Part shown: positions 21,364 through 30,147 of the stretch, piece after piece
Numbering within the stretch: position 1 is the first letter of the stretch
Layout: every line of letters starts with the position of its first letter
NCBI RefSeq assembly: GCF_014836665.1
Contig: NZ_JACSQJ010000002.1
Location: forward strand, 469,252 to 533,251
DNA: 64,000 bases
Direction of reading: 5' to 3'
DNA from: Luteimonas colneyensis
Lineage (GTDB): Bacteria > Pseudomonadota > Gammaproteobacteria > Xanthomonadales > Xanthomonadaceae
The notes under the pieces: generated by a model
The model's database searches: none
What the model saw: the letters and a program-made list of their open reading frames with translations, nothing else
What the model was told of the DNA's origin: nothing
Translations under genes and position numbers: made by a program

Positions 21364-23013
21364 ATGTCCACCCATACCGCAACCGCCGACCACCACGACC
21401 ACAAGCAGGGCTTCGTCGAACGCTGGTTCTTCTCCACGAACCACAAGGACATCGGCACGCTGTACCTGCTCTTCAGCTTCCTGATGTTCATCGTCGGCGC
21501 GGCGATGAGCGTGGTCATCCGCTTCGAGCTGGCTGTGCCGGGCCTGCAGCACGTCAGCCCACACTTCTTCAACCAGATGACGTCGATGCACGCGCTGGTG
21601 ATGATCTTCGGCGGCGTGATGCCGGCCTTCGTCGGCCTGGCCAACTGGATGATCCCGCTGCAGATCGGCGCGCCGGACATGGCGCTGCCGCGCATGAACA
21701 ACTGGTCGTTCTGGATCCTGCCGTTCGCCTTCGCGATGCTGCTGCTGACCCTCTTCCTCCCGGGCGGCGCGCCGGCCGGCGGCTGGACCATGTACCCGCC
21801 GCTGTCGCTGCAGGGCGGCTCGAGCATGGCGTTCGCGATCTTCGCCATCCACATGATGGGCATCAGCTCGATCATGGGCGCGATCAACGTCATCGCCACC
21901 GTGCTCAACATGCGCGCACCGGGCGTCGACCTGCTGAAGATGCCGATCTTCCCGTGGACCTGGCTCATCACCGCGTTCCTGCTGATCGCGGTGATGCCGG
22001 TGCTGGCGGGCGCGGTGACGATGCTGCTGACCGACAAGTTCTTCGGCACCAGCTTCTTCAACGCCGCCGGCGGCGGCGACCCGGTGATGTACCAGCACAT
22101 CTTCTGGTTCTTCGGGCATCCCGAGGTCTACATCATGATCCTGCCGGCCTTCGGCGTGGTCTCGGAGATCATCCCGACTTACAGCCGCAAGCCGCTGTTC
22201 GGCTACCAGGCCATGGTGTACGCCACCGCCGCGATCGCGTTCCTGTCGTTCATCGTGTGGGCGCACCACATGTTCACGGCCGGCATGCCGCTGGGCGGCG
22301 AGATCTACTTCATGTACGCGACCATGCTGATCTCGGTGCCCACGGGCGTGAAGATCTTCAACTGGGTCAGCACGATGTGGCGCGGCTCGCTGACGTTCGA
22401 GACCCCGATGCTGTTCTCGATCGCCTTCGTGATCCTGTTCTCGATCGGCGGCTTCTCGGGCCTGATGCTCGCGATCGTGCCGGCCGACTTCCAGTACCAC
22501 GACACCTACTTCGTCGTCGCGCACTTCCACTACGTGCTGGTCACCGGCTCGGTGCTGGCGCTGATCGCCGCCGTCTACTACTGGTGGCCGAAGTGGACCG
22601 GCCGCATGTACAACGAGGCCTGGGGCAAGTTCCACTTCTGGTGGACGATGGTGTTCGTCAACCTGCTGTTCTTCCCGCAGCACTTCCTGGGCCTGGCCGG
22701 CATGCCGCGCCGCATTCCGGACTACAACGTGGTGTTCGCCGACTGGAACCTGATCAGCTCGATCGGCGCGTTCGGCATGTTCGTCACGCCCTTCATGATG
22801 TTCGGCATCCTGTTCCACTCGCTGAAGAAGGGCGCCGTGGCGCCGCAGCGTCCGTGGGAAGGCGCGCGTGGCCTGGAGTGGACCGTGCCGTCGCCGGCGC
22901 CGCACCACACCTTCGGCACGCCGCCGGTGATCCGTCCGGGCGACCTCGCCCATGGCGACCTGGATCCCGAAGGCCACGAGATCGAGCCCGTGAACGAGGC
23001 CGGTCGTGCCTGA
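21364..23013 (+). CDS. ctaD: Cytochrome c oxidase subunit I
   Basis: A 549-residue heme-copper oxidase core subunit with 12 membrane helices. It carries STNHKDIGTLY at the N-terminus, HPEVYIMILP with the CuB His and cross-linked Tyr, HHMFTAG for the other CuB ligands, and HFHYVLVTG for the heme a/a3 His ligands. The D- and K-channel pattern of A-type oxidases seems intact (the GFIVWAHHMFT-like region reads FIVWAHHMFT). An AAAGG ribosome-binding site precedes ATG 21364. It lies 23 bp after ctaC. Confidence 0.96.
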   Translation: MSTHTATADHHDHKQGFVERWFFSTNHKDIGTLYLLFSFLMFIVGAAMSVVIRFELAVPGLQHVSPHFFNQMTSMHALVMIFGGVMPAFVGLANWMIPLQIGAPDMALPRMNNWSFWILPFAFAMLLLTLFLPGGAPAGGWTMYPPLSLQGGSSMAFAIFAIHMMGISSIMGAINVIATVLNMRAPGVDLLKMPIFPWTWLITAFLLIAVMPVLAGAVTMLLTDKFFGTSFFNAAGGGDPVMYQHIFWFFGHPEVYIMILPAFGVVSEIIPTYSRKPLFGYQAMVYATAAIAFLSFIVWAHHMFTAGMPLGGEIYFMYATMLISVPTGVKIFNWVSTMWRGSLTFETPMLFSIAFVILFSIGGFSGLMLAIVPADFQYHDTYFVVAHFHYVLVTGSVLALIAAVYYWWPKWTGRMYNEAWGKFHFWWTMVFVNLLFFPQHFLGLAGMPRRIPDYNVVFADWNLISSIGAFGMFVTPFMMFGILFHSLKKGAVAPQRPWEGARGLEWTVPSPAPHHTFGTPPVIRPGDLAHGDLDPEGHEIEPVNEAGRA

Positions 23014-23137
23014 CCAGCACGACCCCGTGCGCGTCGCCGCCCAGCGGCGGCGTGCCCTGCGCATGGCGCTGATCCTGGGCGCGGTGGCGCTGGCGATCTA
23101 CGTCGCCTTCATCCTGTCGGGCGTGCTGGCGTCGTGA
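23006..23137 (+). CDS. Small membrane protein between ctaD and ctaG
   Basis: A 43-residue protein starting at GTG 23006 inside the ctaD end (8 bp overlap) and ending inside the ctaG start (4 bp overlap). It has a basic N-terminal stretch (AAQRRRALRM) and a single membrane helix (ALILGAVALAIYVAFILSG). Its place and architecture match the tiny 'cytochrome oxidase small assembly protein' ORFs found between ctaD and ctaG in other proteobacteria, so a role in oxidase assembly is inferred. Translational coupling to both neighbours supports that it is real. Confidence 0.65.
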   Translation: MPDQHDPVRVAAQRRRALRMALILGAVALAIYVAFILSGVLAS

Positions 23138-23727
23138 CCGGCAAGGCCGCCAGGACCGCCGGCATCGGCAAGATGCTGCTCGCAGCGCTGGCCGCGTTCG
23201 CGTTCACCTTCTCGCTGGTGCCGCTGTACCGCATCGCCTGCGAGAAGGTGTTCGGCATCCGCCTCGACAACACCGCGGCGAGCGCGGATGCCGGTGCAGG
23301 CGCCGCGGCCGAGGCGCGCATGGTCACGGTGGAGTTCGATGGTGGCGTCAACTCCTCGCTGCCGTGGTCGTTCCGGCCCAACCAGGCGCGCATGCAGGTG
23401 CAGGTCGGCCAGCAGTACGAGACCACCTACTACGCGCACAACGACGGCGACCGCGCGATCGTCGGCACCGCCACGCCTTCGGTGGCGCCGGCGCGGGCCT
23501 CGGGCTACTTCGCCAAGACCGAATGCTTCTGCTTCACCGCGCAGACGCTGGCGGCCGGGGAAACCCGTGACATGCCGGTGCGCTTCATCATCGATCCGTC
23601 GCTTCCGGCGGACGTCAAGACGATCACCCTGTCCTACACTTTCTTCAAGAACGACATCCTGACCGAGCGCGAACAGCAGTCCGCCGCGGTCGGTGCGTCG
23701 TCCAACGTGCCGCACGCGGCACCCTGA
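23134..23727 (+). CDS. ctaG: Cytochrome c oxidase assembly protein CtaG (Cox11)
   Basis: A 197-residue copper chaperone that delivers Cu to the CuB site of subunit I. One membrane helix (about 8-28) is followed by a periplasmic Ig-like domain. The conserved VPLYRIACEKVFG segment and the copper-binding ECFCFTAQTL motif (CFC) are both present, as is YFFLDP-equivalent FIIDPSLP. GTG 23134 overlaps the stop of the small upstream ORF. Confidence 0.94.
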   Translation: MTGKAARTAGIGKMLLAALAAFAFTFSLVPLYRIACEKVFGIRLDNTAASADAGAGAAAEARMVTVEFDGGVNSSLPWSFRPNQARMQVQVGQQYETTYYAHNDGDRAIVGTATPSVAPARASGYFAKTECFCFTAQTLAAGETRDMPVRFIIDPSLPADVKTITLSYTFFKNDILTEREQQSAAVGASSNVPHAAP

Positions 23728-23749
23728 CCCGGCAACGACGGAACCCGAC

Positions 23750-24634
23750 ATGGCACAGACCCAAGCCGAGCACCACGACCCGAACGTCTACTTCGTCCCG
23801 CACGACAGCAAGTGGCCGGTGTTCGCGTCGGTGGCGCTGTTCATCCTGTTCTTCGGACTGGCGAGCTGGTTCAACGAGGTGTCGTGGGGCAGGACGATGT
23901 TCTTCGTCGGCGCCGCGGGCCTGATCCTGATCCTGTTCAAGTGGTTCGCGGACGTGATCCTCGAATCGGTGTCGGGCTACCACAACCGCCAGGTGGACGG
24001 CTCGTTCCGCATGGGCATGGTGTGGTTCATCTTCTCGGAAGTGATGTTCTTCGCCGCCTTCTTCGGCGCGCTGTTCTACGCCCGCCAGCTGTCGCTGCCG
24101 TGGCTGGGCGGCGCGGGCGACGGCGTCATGACCAACTCGCTGCTGTGGGAGGGCTACAGCGCGGCCTGGCCGTCGGCCGGTCCGGGCCAGGTCGGCGGTG
24201 CGTTCCAGACCATCCCGGCCTGGGGCCTGCCGCTGCTCAACACGCTGATCCTGCTGACCTCGGGCGTCACGCTGACCATCGCGCACCATGCGCTGAAGGC
24301 CGACAACCGCCGCCAGCTGCTGGTGTTCCTGGGCATCACCGTGCTGCTGGGCTGCCTGTTCCTCTTCTTCCAGGTCGAGGAATACATCCACGCCTACCGC
24401 GACCTCAACCTGACCCTGGGGTCGGGCATCTACGGCTCGACCTTCTTCATGCTCACCGGCTTCCACGGTGCGCACGTGACGCTGGGCACGATCATGCTGG
24501 CGATCATCTGGTTCCGCTGCCTCAAGGGCCACTTCACGAGGGACAACCACTTCGCGTTCGAGGCCGTGGCCTGGTACTGGCACTTCGTCGACGTGGTCTG
24601 GCTGGCGCTGTTCCTGTTCGTCTACGTGGTCTGA
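23750..24634 (+). CDS. ctaE: Cytochrome c oxidase subunit III
   Basis: A 294-residue membrane subunit with seven helices. FIFSEVMFFAAFFGALFYAR contains the conserved SE and FF motif, HHALKADNR and FHGAHVTLG carry family residues, and the end AWYWHFVDVVWLALF is diagnostic. Subunit III stabilises the oxidase core against turnover inactivation. ATG 23750 was chosen over an upstream frame that reads through the ctaG end. It lies 22 bp after ctaG. Confidence 0.95.
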   Translation: MAQTQAEHHDPNVYFVPHDSKWPVFASVALFILFFGLASWFNEVSWGRTMFFVGAAGLILILFKWFADVILESVSGYHNRQVDGSFRMGMVWFIFSEVMFFAAFFGALFYARQLSLPWLGGAGDGVMTNSLLWEGYSAAWPSAGPGQVGGAFQTIPAWGLPLLNTLILLTSGVTLTIAHHALKADNRRQLLVFLGITVLLGCLFLFFQVEEYIHAYRDLNLTLGSGIYGSTFFMLTGFHGAHVTLGTIMLAIIWFRCLKGHFTRDNHFAFEAVAWYWHFVDVVWLALFLFVYVV

Positions 24635-24670
24635 GGCACGCGCCCGCCAGGGCGGCCGTCATGGAATGAC

Positions 24671-24694
24671 GAAGGCCGGCGATCGCCGGCCTTC
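24671..24694. terminator. Hairpin between ctaE and the DUF2909 gene
   Basis: GAAGGCCGGCGATCGCCGGCCTTC is a perfect palindrome between convergent genes. There is no T run on either side, so it may be an attenuator or a bidirectional stem rather than a strong terminator. Confidence 0.5.
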
Positions 24695-24735
24695 GTGTCT
24701 GCGCCGGGGCCGCGCGCGCGGCCCCGGTCCCGGGC

Positions 24736-24954
24736 TCAGCCCTGGATGCCGTGCGGCGTGATCCACCCCATCCAGATCGAGAGGAGCACGATCAGGATCA
24801 GCGCCACCGACAGCGCGATGCGCCGCGTCAGCGCATTCACCGTGCGCTTGGTGGTGCCCTTGTCGACCAGCATGTAGTACAGGCCGGCGCCAAGGTTCCA
24901 TACGATCAGGATCAGGAATCCGATGATGAGCAGGGTTTTCAGCGAGTCACTCAT
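24736..24954 (-). CDS. Twin transmembrane protein, DUF2909-like
   Basis: A 72-residue protein with two membrane helices (about 6-27 and 47-65) joined by a basic loop (KGTTKRTVNALTRRI). It resembles the DUF2909 'twin transmembrane' proteins that sit inside cox operons next to ctaE and SURF1 in proteobacteria. Here it lies on the opposite strand, splitting the operon. A function in cytochrome oxidase assembly is suggested only by location. Start at ATG 24954; longer in-frame extensions would overlap SURF1 entirely. Confidence 0.75.
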   Translation of the reverse strand: MSDSLKTLLIIGFLILIVWNLGAGLYYMLVDKGTTKRTVNALTRRIALSVALILIVLLSIWMGWITPHGIQG

Positions 24955-25014
24955 GCGCTTGGCCTCCGCGGCCGGTGTGATCGGCGCAGTATCGCACCCG
25001 GTCGACGCGCGGAC

Positions 25015-25734
25015 ATGAGCCGTGGCACCGGCATGGTGGTCGGGTGGATGGCGGCGCTGCTGGCGATCGCCGGCTTCTCGGCGCTCGGTCACTGGCAGCT
25101 CGGCAGGCAGCAGGAAAAGCAGCTGATGCTCGACCAGGTCGCGGCGACGATCGCCGCGAAGACGCCGGTGCCGCTGGCCGTCGCCGCCGACCCGGCGCGC
25201 ACCCGCGGCTACGACTGGAGCGCCGGCCCGGGCCACTTCGCCGAGGCACCGGCGGTGCTGCTCGACAACCAGCAGCGCAACGGCCGCGCGGGCGTGCGCG
25301 TGTATCGCGCCTTCGTGCCCGACGCGGGTACCGGGGCGGTGCTGGTCGAGCTCGGCTGGCTGCCGCTGCCTCCCGAGCGGACGCTGCCCGAGGTGCCGCG
25401 GCTGGCGGGGCCGCGCGAGGTCGCCGGCCTGCTGGCGCCGCCGCCTTCGCATGGCATCGGGCCCTCGGGCTTCGAACAGCAGGCCAATGGCAGCCTGCTC
25501 GCGATCGGGCTGGATCCCGCCGCGCTGGCCGCGCCGCTGGGCCTGCCGCGGCTTGCGCCGAGGGTCCTCAAGCTCGACCCGGCGCTCGACATCGGCTACG
25601 CCCGCGACCTCGACGTGCTGCCCAACACCCTCCCGCCCGAACGCCACCTCGGTTACGCCGTGCAGTGGTTCGCGCTCGCCCTCGCGGTGCTCGCCACCGC
25701 GCTGATCCTGACGACCCGCAGGCAACGCCCATGA
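25015..25734 (+). CDS. SURF1 family cytochrome oxidase biogenesis protein
   Basis: A 239-residue protein with membrane helices at both ends (about 7-25 and 212-230) around a periplasmic domain, the standard SURF1 layout. GHWQLGRQQEKQ near residue 26 and VELGWLP in the middle fit the family, and the final helix begins HLGYAVQWFALA. SURF1 proteins help insert heme a into subunit I. The stop overlaps the next start (ATGA). Confidence 0.88.
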   Translation: MSRGTGMVVGWMAALLAIAGFSALGHWQLGRQQEKQLMLDQVAATIAAKTPVPLAVAADPARTRGYDWSAGPGHFAEAPAVLLDNQQRNGRAGVRVYRAFVPDAGTGAVLVELGWLPLPPERTLPEVPRLAGPREVAGLLAPPPSHGIGPSGFEQQANGSLLAIGLDPAALAAPLGLPRLAPRVLKLDPALDIGYARDLDVLPNTLPPERHLGYAVQWFALALAVLATALILTTRRQRP

Positions 25735-26321
25735 ACGATCCCCGCACCGCCCCGTCCATCCCCGCGCGCGAGCGCAACCGCAACCGCGGGCTGCTCGTGC
25801 TGATCGTGGTGGTGTTCTTCGGCAGCGCGCTGGTGGCGGGCGCGCTGCGCTTCTCGGGCTGGCGACCGGCCGGCATGAAGAACCACGGCGAGCTGCTGCA
25901 GCCCCCCGGCGACCTGCGCCAGGTCGTGCCGCGCCTGGCCGGCGGCGGCGAGTACCCCTGGAATCCGGCCGAGCGCACCTGGCGGATCATGGTCGCGCCC
26001 CCGGCCGACTGCACCGACGCCTGCGTCGCGCTCAGCCACGACCTCGACAAGGTCTGGCGGCTGTTCGGGCACAACGCCGACCACGTCAACATCCTGTGGG
26101 TCGGCGAGCCGCCCGAGGGCGCGCTGCGCAACCGGGTCTGGAACGTGGTCGAGCCGGCGCCGGAGCTCAGTGCCCAGCTGCCGCGGGTCGAGGAGGGCGG
26201 ACCGCAGGGCGCGCCGGTGTATGTTGTCGATCCCAACGGCTTCGTGATCCTGCGCTATGCGCCGGGCTTCGACCCCGGCCACCTGCGCACGGACGTGGCG
26301 CGCCTGCTCAAGCTCAAGTGA
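25731..26321 (+). CDS. SCO-like membrane-anchored thioredoxin-fold protein
   Basis: A 196-residue protein with an N-terminal membrane helix (about 21-40) and a periplasmic domain. Cys94 and Cys98 form a CxxxC motif (DCTDACVA), as in the copper chaperone SCO1/SenC, but the overall sequence is divergent from classical SCO. A YVVDPNGFVILRY strand lies near the C-terminus. Such proteins occur in cox operons of this group and probably help CuA maturation. It overlaps the SURF1 and ctaA genes at both ends. Confidence 0.75.
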   Translation: MNDPRTAPSIPARERNRNRGLLVLIVVVFFGSALVAGALRFSGWRPAGMKNHGELLQPPGDLRQVVPRLAGGGEYPWNPAERTWRIMVAPPADCTDACVALSHDLDKVWRLFGHNADHVNILWVGEPPEGALRNRVWNVVEPAPELSAQLPRVEEGGPQGAPVYVVDPNGFVILRYAPGFDPGHLRTDVARLLKLK

Positions 26322-27514
26322 TGACCACCGTTTCCACTCCTCGCGGCCAGTCCCCCCAGCACGGCGTCCGCCACATCCACCGCCACTTCCACCGAATCGC
26401 CTGGCTGGCCGTGGCGCTGGCGCTGGGCGTGATCGTGTTCGGCGCCTTCGTGCGGCTGTCGCACGCCGGCCTCAGCTGCCCGGACTGGCCGACCTGCTAC
26501 GGGCGCGCGACCTGGCCGAAAGCGGTCGAGCACGCGGCCGATCACGCCGCCAGCGCGATTCGAACCTTCGAGGACCACAAGGCCTGGCGCGAGCAGGTGC
26601 ACCGCCACATCGCCGCGCTGCTCGGCGTGCTGGTGCTGGCGATGGCGCTGCTGGCCGCGCGCCGGCGCCGGCTTGGCATCGCCCAGGTGCTGGCGGCCGC
26701 CGGCCTGGTCGCGATCGCGATTCCCACCTACATGGCCGGCGCGCACGTCGCCGCCTCGGTGCTGGCGGTCGCCGGCGAAGCGATCCTGCTGGCCGCCGCG
26801 CTGCGCTGGCGCGGGCAGGACCTCGCGCGCGAATCCTCGCTGACCCTGGCGGTGATCATCTTCCAGGCGCTGCTCGGCATGTGGACTGTCACCTGGCTGC
26901 TCAAGCCGGTGGTGGTGATGGGCCACCTGATGGGCGGCCTGCTGACGTTCTCGCTGCTGGTGTGGATGGCCTGGCGCGCGCTCGACCGGCCGATCGTGCT
27001 GGCCGATGCCGGGCGCCTGCGCCGGCTGCTGTGGGCCGCGCTGGCGGTCCTCGGCGTGCAGATCGCGCTCGGCGGCTGGGTGAGCGCGAACTACGCCGCG
27101 CTGTCCTGCGGCGCCGGCGGCTGGTCGATGGAGAATTTCCCGCAGTGCGCGGGCCTGTGGCTGCCGCCCACGGATTTCCGCGAGGGCTTCGTGCTGTGGC
27201 GCGGCATCGGCGTGGACTACGAGGGCGGCGTGCTCGACGGCGCTGCGCGCATCGCGATCCACGTCACCCACCGCCTGGGCGCCGTGGCCGCGGCCGCGAT
27301 GCTGCTGTGGGCCGCGGCGCGCATGCTGCGCACGCCGGGCCTGCGCGGCTGGGGCGTGCTGCTGGCGCTGCTCACGGTGGCCCAGGTCACGCTCGGCATC
27401 CTCAACGTCAAGCTGTCGCTGCCGCTGCCGGTGGCGGTGATGCACAACGGCGGCGCCGCGCTGCTGGTGTTCGTGATGGTGTCGCTGCTGGCGCGCCTGC
27501 GCGGGGTGGACTGA
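26321..27514 (+). CDS. ctaA: Heme A synthase (COX15/CtaA)
   Basis: A 397-residue membrane protein with eight predicted helices that oxidises the C8 methyl of heme O to give heme [22 protein letters not shown] near residue 35 is the family signature, with His residues in [17 protein letters not shown] and VTHRLGAV for heme binding. The ATG shares one base with the previous stop. Downstream is ctaB, which makes heme O. Confidence 0.93.
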   Translation: MTTVSTPRGQSPQHGVRHIHRHFHRIAWLAVALALGVIVFGAFVRLSHAGLSCPDWPTCYGRATWPKAVEHAADHAASAIRTFEDHKAWREQVHRHIAALLGVLVLAMALLAARRRRLGIAQVLAAAGLVAIAIPTYMAGAHVAASVLAVAGEAILLAAALRWRGQDLARESSLTLAVIIFQALLGMWTVTWLLKPVVVMGHLMGGLLTFSLLVWMAWRALDRPIVLADAGRLRRLLWAALAVLGVQIALGGWVSANYAALSCGAGGWSMENFPQCAGLWLPPTDFREGFVLWRGIGVDYEGGVLDGAARIAIHVTHRLGAVAAAAMLLWAAARMLRTPGLRGWGVLLALLTVAQVTLGILNVKLSLPLPVAVMHNGGAALLVFVMVSLLARLRGVD

Positions 27515-27515
27515 G

Positions 27516-28436
27516 GTGGGCGCGCAGTTCGGCCAGTACTGGCAGCTGACCAAGCCGCGCGTGGTCGCGCTGATCGTGTTCACCGCGTTCGTGGGCATGT
27601 TCATGGCGGTGCCCGGCCTGCCGCCGCTGCGCCAGTCGGTGTTCGGCTTCATCGGCATCTGGCTGGCCGCGGCTTCGGCGGCGGCGATCAACCACCTGAT
27701 CGACCAGCGCATCGACAAGGTGATGGTACGCACCGCCGACCGGCCGCTGGCCACGGGCGCGCTCAGGCCGGCGCAGGTGCTGGCGTTCGCAGTGTTCCTG
27801 GGCGCGCTGTCGATGGCGATCCTCGTCGCCCTGGTCAACCCGCTGACCGCGCTGCTGACCTTCGCCTCGCTGATCGGCTACGCCATCGTCTACACCGGTT
27901 TCCTCAAGCGCGCGACGCCGCAGAACATCGTCATCGGCGGCATCGCCGGCGCCGCGCCGCCGCTGCTCGGCTGGGCCGCGGTGACCGGCATGCGCAACGA
28001 GTGGGACTGGGCGCACGCGCTGCTGCTGGTGCTGATCATCTTCGTATGGACGCCGCCGCACTTCTGGGCGCTGGCGATCTTCCGCCGCGAGGACTACGCC
28101 CGCGCGCTGGTGCCGATGCTGCCCGTCACCCATGGCGTCGAGTACACGCGCTGGCAGATCCTGCTGTACACCGTGCTGCTGCTGGTGGTGACGGTGCTGC
28201 CCTGGGCGGTCGGCATGAGCGGCCTGTTCTACCTCGGCGGCGCGCTGGTGCTGGGCCTGGTGTTCCTGTGGCACGCTTGGCGCCTGATGGACCCGCCGGA
28301 TGATTTCTACCCGATGCGGGTCTTCAACTACTCCGTGGTCTACCTGATGGCGCTGTTCGCCTTCCTGCTCGTGGACCACTGGCTGCTGCCGTTCCTGCAG
28401 CCTTCGCCCGTGTTCGAGTTGCAGCAGGTGGGCTGA
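27516..28436 (+). CDS. ctaB: Protoheme IX farnesyltransferase (heme O synthase)
   Basis: A 306-residue UbiA-family prenyltransferase with nine helices. It adds a farnesyl chain to heme [21 protein letters not shown] contains the Asp-rich NxxxDxxxD/MxRTxxRP signature, and [17 protein letters not shown] is the second conserved motif. GTG 27516 lies just after the ctaA stop. It is the last gene of the cox cluster. Confidence 0.95.
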   Translation: MGAQFGQYWQLTKPRVVALIVFTAFVGMFMAVPGLPPLRQSVFGFIGIWLAAASAAAINHLIDQRIDKVMVRTADRPLATGALRPAQVLAFAVFLGALSMAILVALVNPLTALLTFASLIGYAIVYTGFLKRATPQNIVIGGIAGAAPPLLGWAAVTGMRNEWDWAHALLLVLIIFVWTPPHFWALAIFRREDYARALVPMLPVTHGVEYTRWQILLYTVLLLVVTVLPWAVGMSGLFYLGGALVLGLVFLWHAWRLMDPPDDFYPMRVFNYSVVYLMALFAFLLVDHWLLPFLQPSPVFELQQVG

Positions 28437-28514
28437 TTCCGTAGCGAAGGCAGCGCCCGGCCCCGGGCGCGCCGCCGTCGTGGCCCACGCGCGATGCCGA
28501 TAGCCTGCCGGACA

Positions 28515-29360
28515 TCAGGTGTCCGGTTGCAGCTTCGTCAACAGCTGCGGGCCTGCGCCGTGTTGCCGGATCGTCCCGTCCGCGAGCGCGTCCCCCCCGT
28601 CCCTGTCCACTTTCTGCAGCCAGGGTGCTGTCTGGCGAGGACCCGGGATGTAGCCGATCCAGCGTCCATAGTCGTCATGGGCCTCTCCTTGCATGACGAA
28701 CGCAGTCGATGTCGTGATCGTCCAGTAGGGCGCGGCTGCCTGGTCTCCCGTGCTCGGCGGTAGAAACACCCACTCACGCGCGGCCTTGATCGCCGCTTCC
28801 GAAAAGAGCGTGCGCAGGCGGTCCGACCATGTGCCGTTCGCCGCCGAGCGCAGGTTGACCTGCTCGACGGCGACATCCAGGACCTCGCCCTCACGCCCGA
28901 TCTTCAAGGCAAGGTAGACGGTACCGCTCGTATACAGGCGCAGCGCCGTGGATGGGTAGCGCGGCGGTGGCCGGGACACCGCGCGGACGGAACCGGTGTC
29001 TCCTTCGTCATATGCGCCGAAACTCGCGCTGCTGATCCTGACTTCAATGCCCTCGTCCGTGGCGGGTGCGGCGACCAGGCGCAGCGTCATGCGCGAGCGG
29101 GCCGGCACGCTGGTTCCGTCGACGATGACGGGCTCGAAGTGCCAGCCAGGCACCGCCTTGTCGACCACGTCGGCGACGAAAGGCGGCAACTTCTCCTTGT
29201 GATCCAGCACATAGGCCGACACCGAGCCATCCGGCTCGATATCGATCGTGCCGGTCACGAGCATCGAAGCCTGTGCCTGTGCGCGGATCTCGCGTTCACT
29301 CTGCGCGGCCGCGGCGAACGGCGCTGAAATCAGCACCAGCGCCAGGATCAATCGCAACAT
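28515..29360 (-). CDS. Secreted protein with TonB-C-like domain, function unknown
   Basis: A 281-residue protein with a signal peptide ending FAAAAQ (about residue 20). The segment PPPRYPSTALRLYTSGTVYL followed by ALKIGREGEVLDVAV resembles the TonB C-terminal fold (PxYPxxARxxGxVxV pattern), placed around residues 130-170. A 42-residue tail starting GPRQTAPWL is shared with the tiny protein encoded next to it (29440-29631). The start ATG has an AGGGAG site 7 nt upstream. No membrane anchor is seen, so it is probably periplasmic rather than a true TonB. Confidence 0.7.
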   Translation of the reverse strand: MLRLILALVLISAPFAAAAQSEREIRAQAQASMLVTGTIDIEPDGSVSAYVLDHKEKLPPFVADVVDKAVPGWHFEPVIVDGTSVPARSRMTLRLVAAPATDEGIEVRISSASFGAYDEGDTGSVRAVSRPPPRYPSTALRLYTSGTVYLALKIGREGEVLDVAVEQVNLRSAANGTWSDRLRTLFSEAAIKAAREWVFLPPSTGDQAAAPYWTITTSTAFVMQGEAHDDYGRWIGYIPGPRQTAPWLQKVDRDGGDALADGTIRQHGAGPQLLTKLQPDT

Positions 29361-29439
29361 CGGTGTACTCCCTGTCTGGTCCCGAGGGTGCCGGGACGCT
29401 GGTACGAAGCCGGGGCGCCGAAGTGTGGCCCGGAAGAGT

Positions 29440-29631
29440 TCAGCTTTCCGGCTGCAGCGGGGTCAGCAGGCGTGGGCCAGCCCCGATTTCCTCGAAGCTC
29501 CCGGCGGCGACTGCATCATTGAAGCCCGCATCCTCGCCGGTGAGCCAAGGGACGGATTGGCGCGGGCCGGCCTCGGCTTGCACCATGACAGGCGCCGTGG
29601 CCAGCCAAAGCGCGACGAAAACCCGCAACAT
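29440..29631 (-). CDS. Miniature secreted paralogue (signal peptide plus tail)
   Basis: A 63-residue protein: a signal peptide (MLRVFVALWLATAP...) directly followed by a tail that aligns with the last about 42 residues of the neighbouring 281-residue protein (GPRQSVPWL... to GAGPRLLTPLQPES versus GPRQTAPWL... to GAGPQLLTKLQPDT). The whole middle domain is missing. The ATG at 29631 has GGAGG about 10 nt upstream. It may be a decayed duplicate or a real small secreted protein that kept the conserved tail. Confidence 0.6.
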   Translation of the reverse strand: MLRVFVALWLATAPVMVQAEAGPRQSVPWLTGEDAGFNDAVAAGSFEEIGAGPRLLTPLQPES

Positions 29632-29711
29632 CCCTGTCACCCCTCCGGATCCCCAGGGCGGACTCTATCGTCAATGCCGCGGGGTGGACAGGGCCCGGGG
29701 CGGGGCAGGCG

Positions 29712-30131
29712 TCAGCCCGGGTCTTCGTCGGCACCTACCGGGCGTGCACGCGTGGCGACCGCAGCCAAGGTCTGCGGCGTGACGTCCCAGCGTTCCGGCA
29801 CGTCGTACTCGAACTCCACCGCCATGCGCCCGCCGTCGCGCCACAGCCGCAGCACGCAGGCGCCCCATGGATCCTTGCCGGGCACGCGGGTGGCGTCGCG
29901 CAGGTCGTCGAAGGCCGGGCCCAACGCGTCGGCATCCGGCGTGGCGGCCGCGTACGCGCCGTCGGCGTCATAGCGGAAGCCGGCCATGCGGCGGGCGAGG
30001 GCGCCGTCGCCGTAGCGGACGATCAGCGCGTAGCCGTGCCACTCGCCGTCGGCCACCGCCGGATCGGCCACCAGCAGGCGGCCGATGCGGGCGATCAGCT
30101 CATTGCGGTCCAGCGTGGGGCCTGCGTGCAT
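29712..30131 (-). CDS. YezG-like immunity protein (predicted)
   Basis: A 139-residue cytoplasmic protein. The segment WHGYALIVRYGDG, and PWGACVLRLWRDGG leading to MAVEFEYDVP, follow the pattern of the YezG/DUF600 family, in which members neutralise nuclease toxins with an Endonuclea_NS_2 domain. It lies 16 bp downstream of a gene with exactly that type of C-terminal domain, in the usual toxin-then-immunity order. The family match is from pattern memory, so moderately sure. Confidence 0.65.
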   Translation of the reverse strand: MHAGPTLDRNELIARIGRLLVADPAVADGEWHGYALIVRYGDGALARRMAGFRYDADGAYAAATPDADALGPAFDDLRDATRVPGKDPWGACVLRLWRDGGRMAVEFEYDVPERWDVTPQTLAAVATRARPVGADEDPG

Positions 30132-30147
30132 GCGCGACAGTCTGGGC

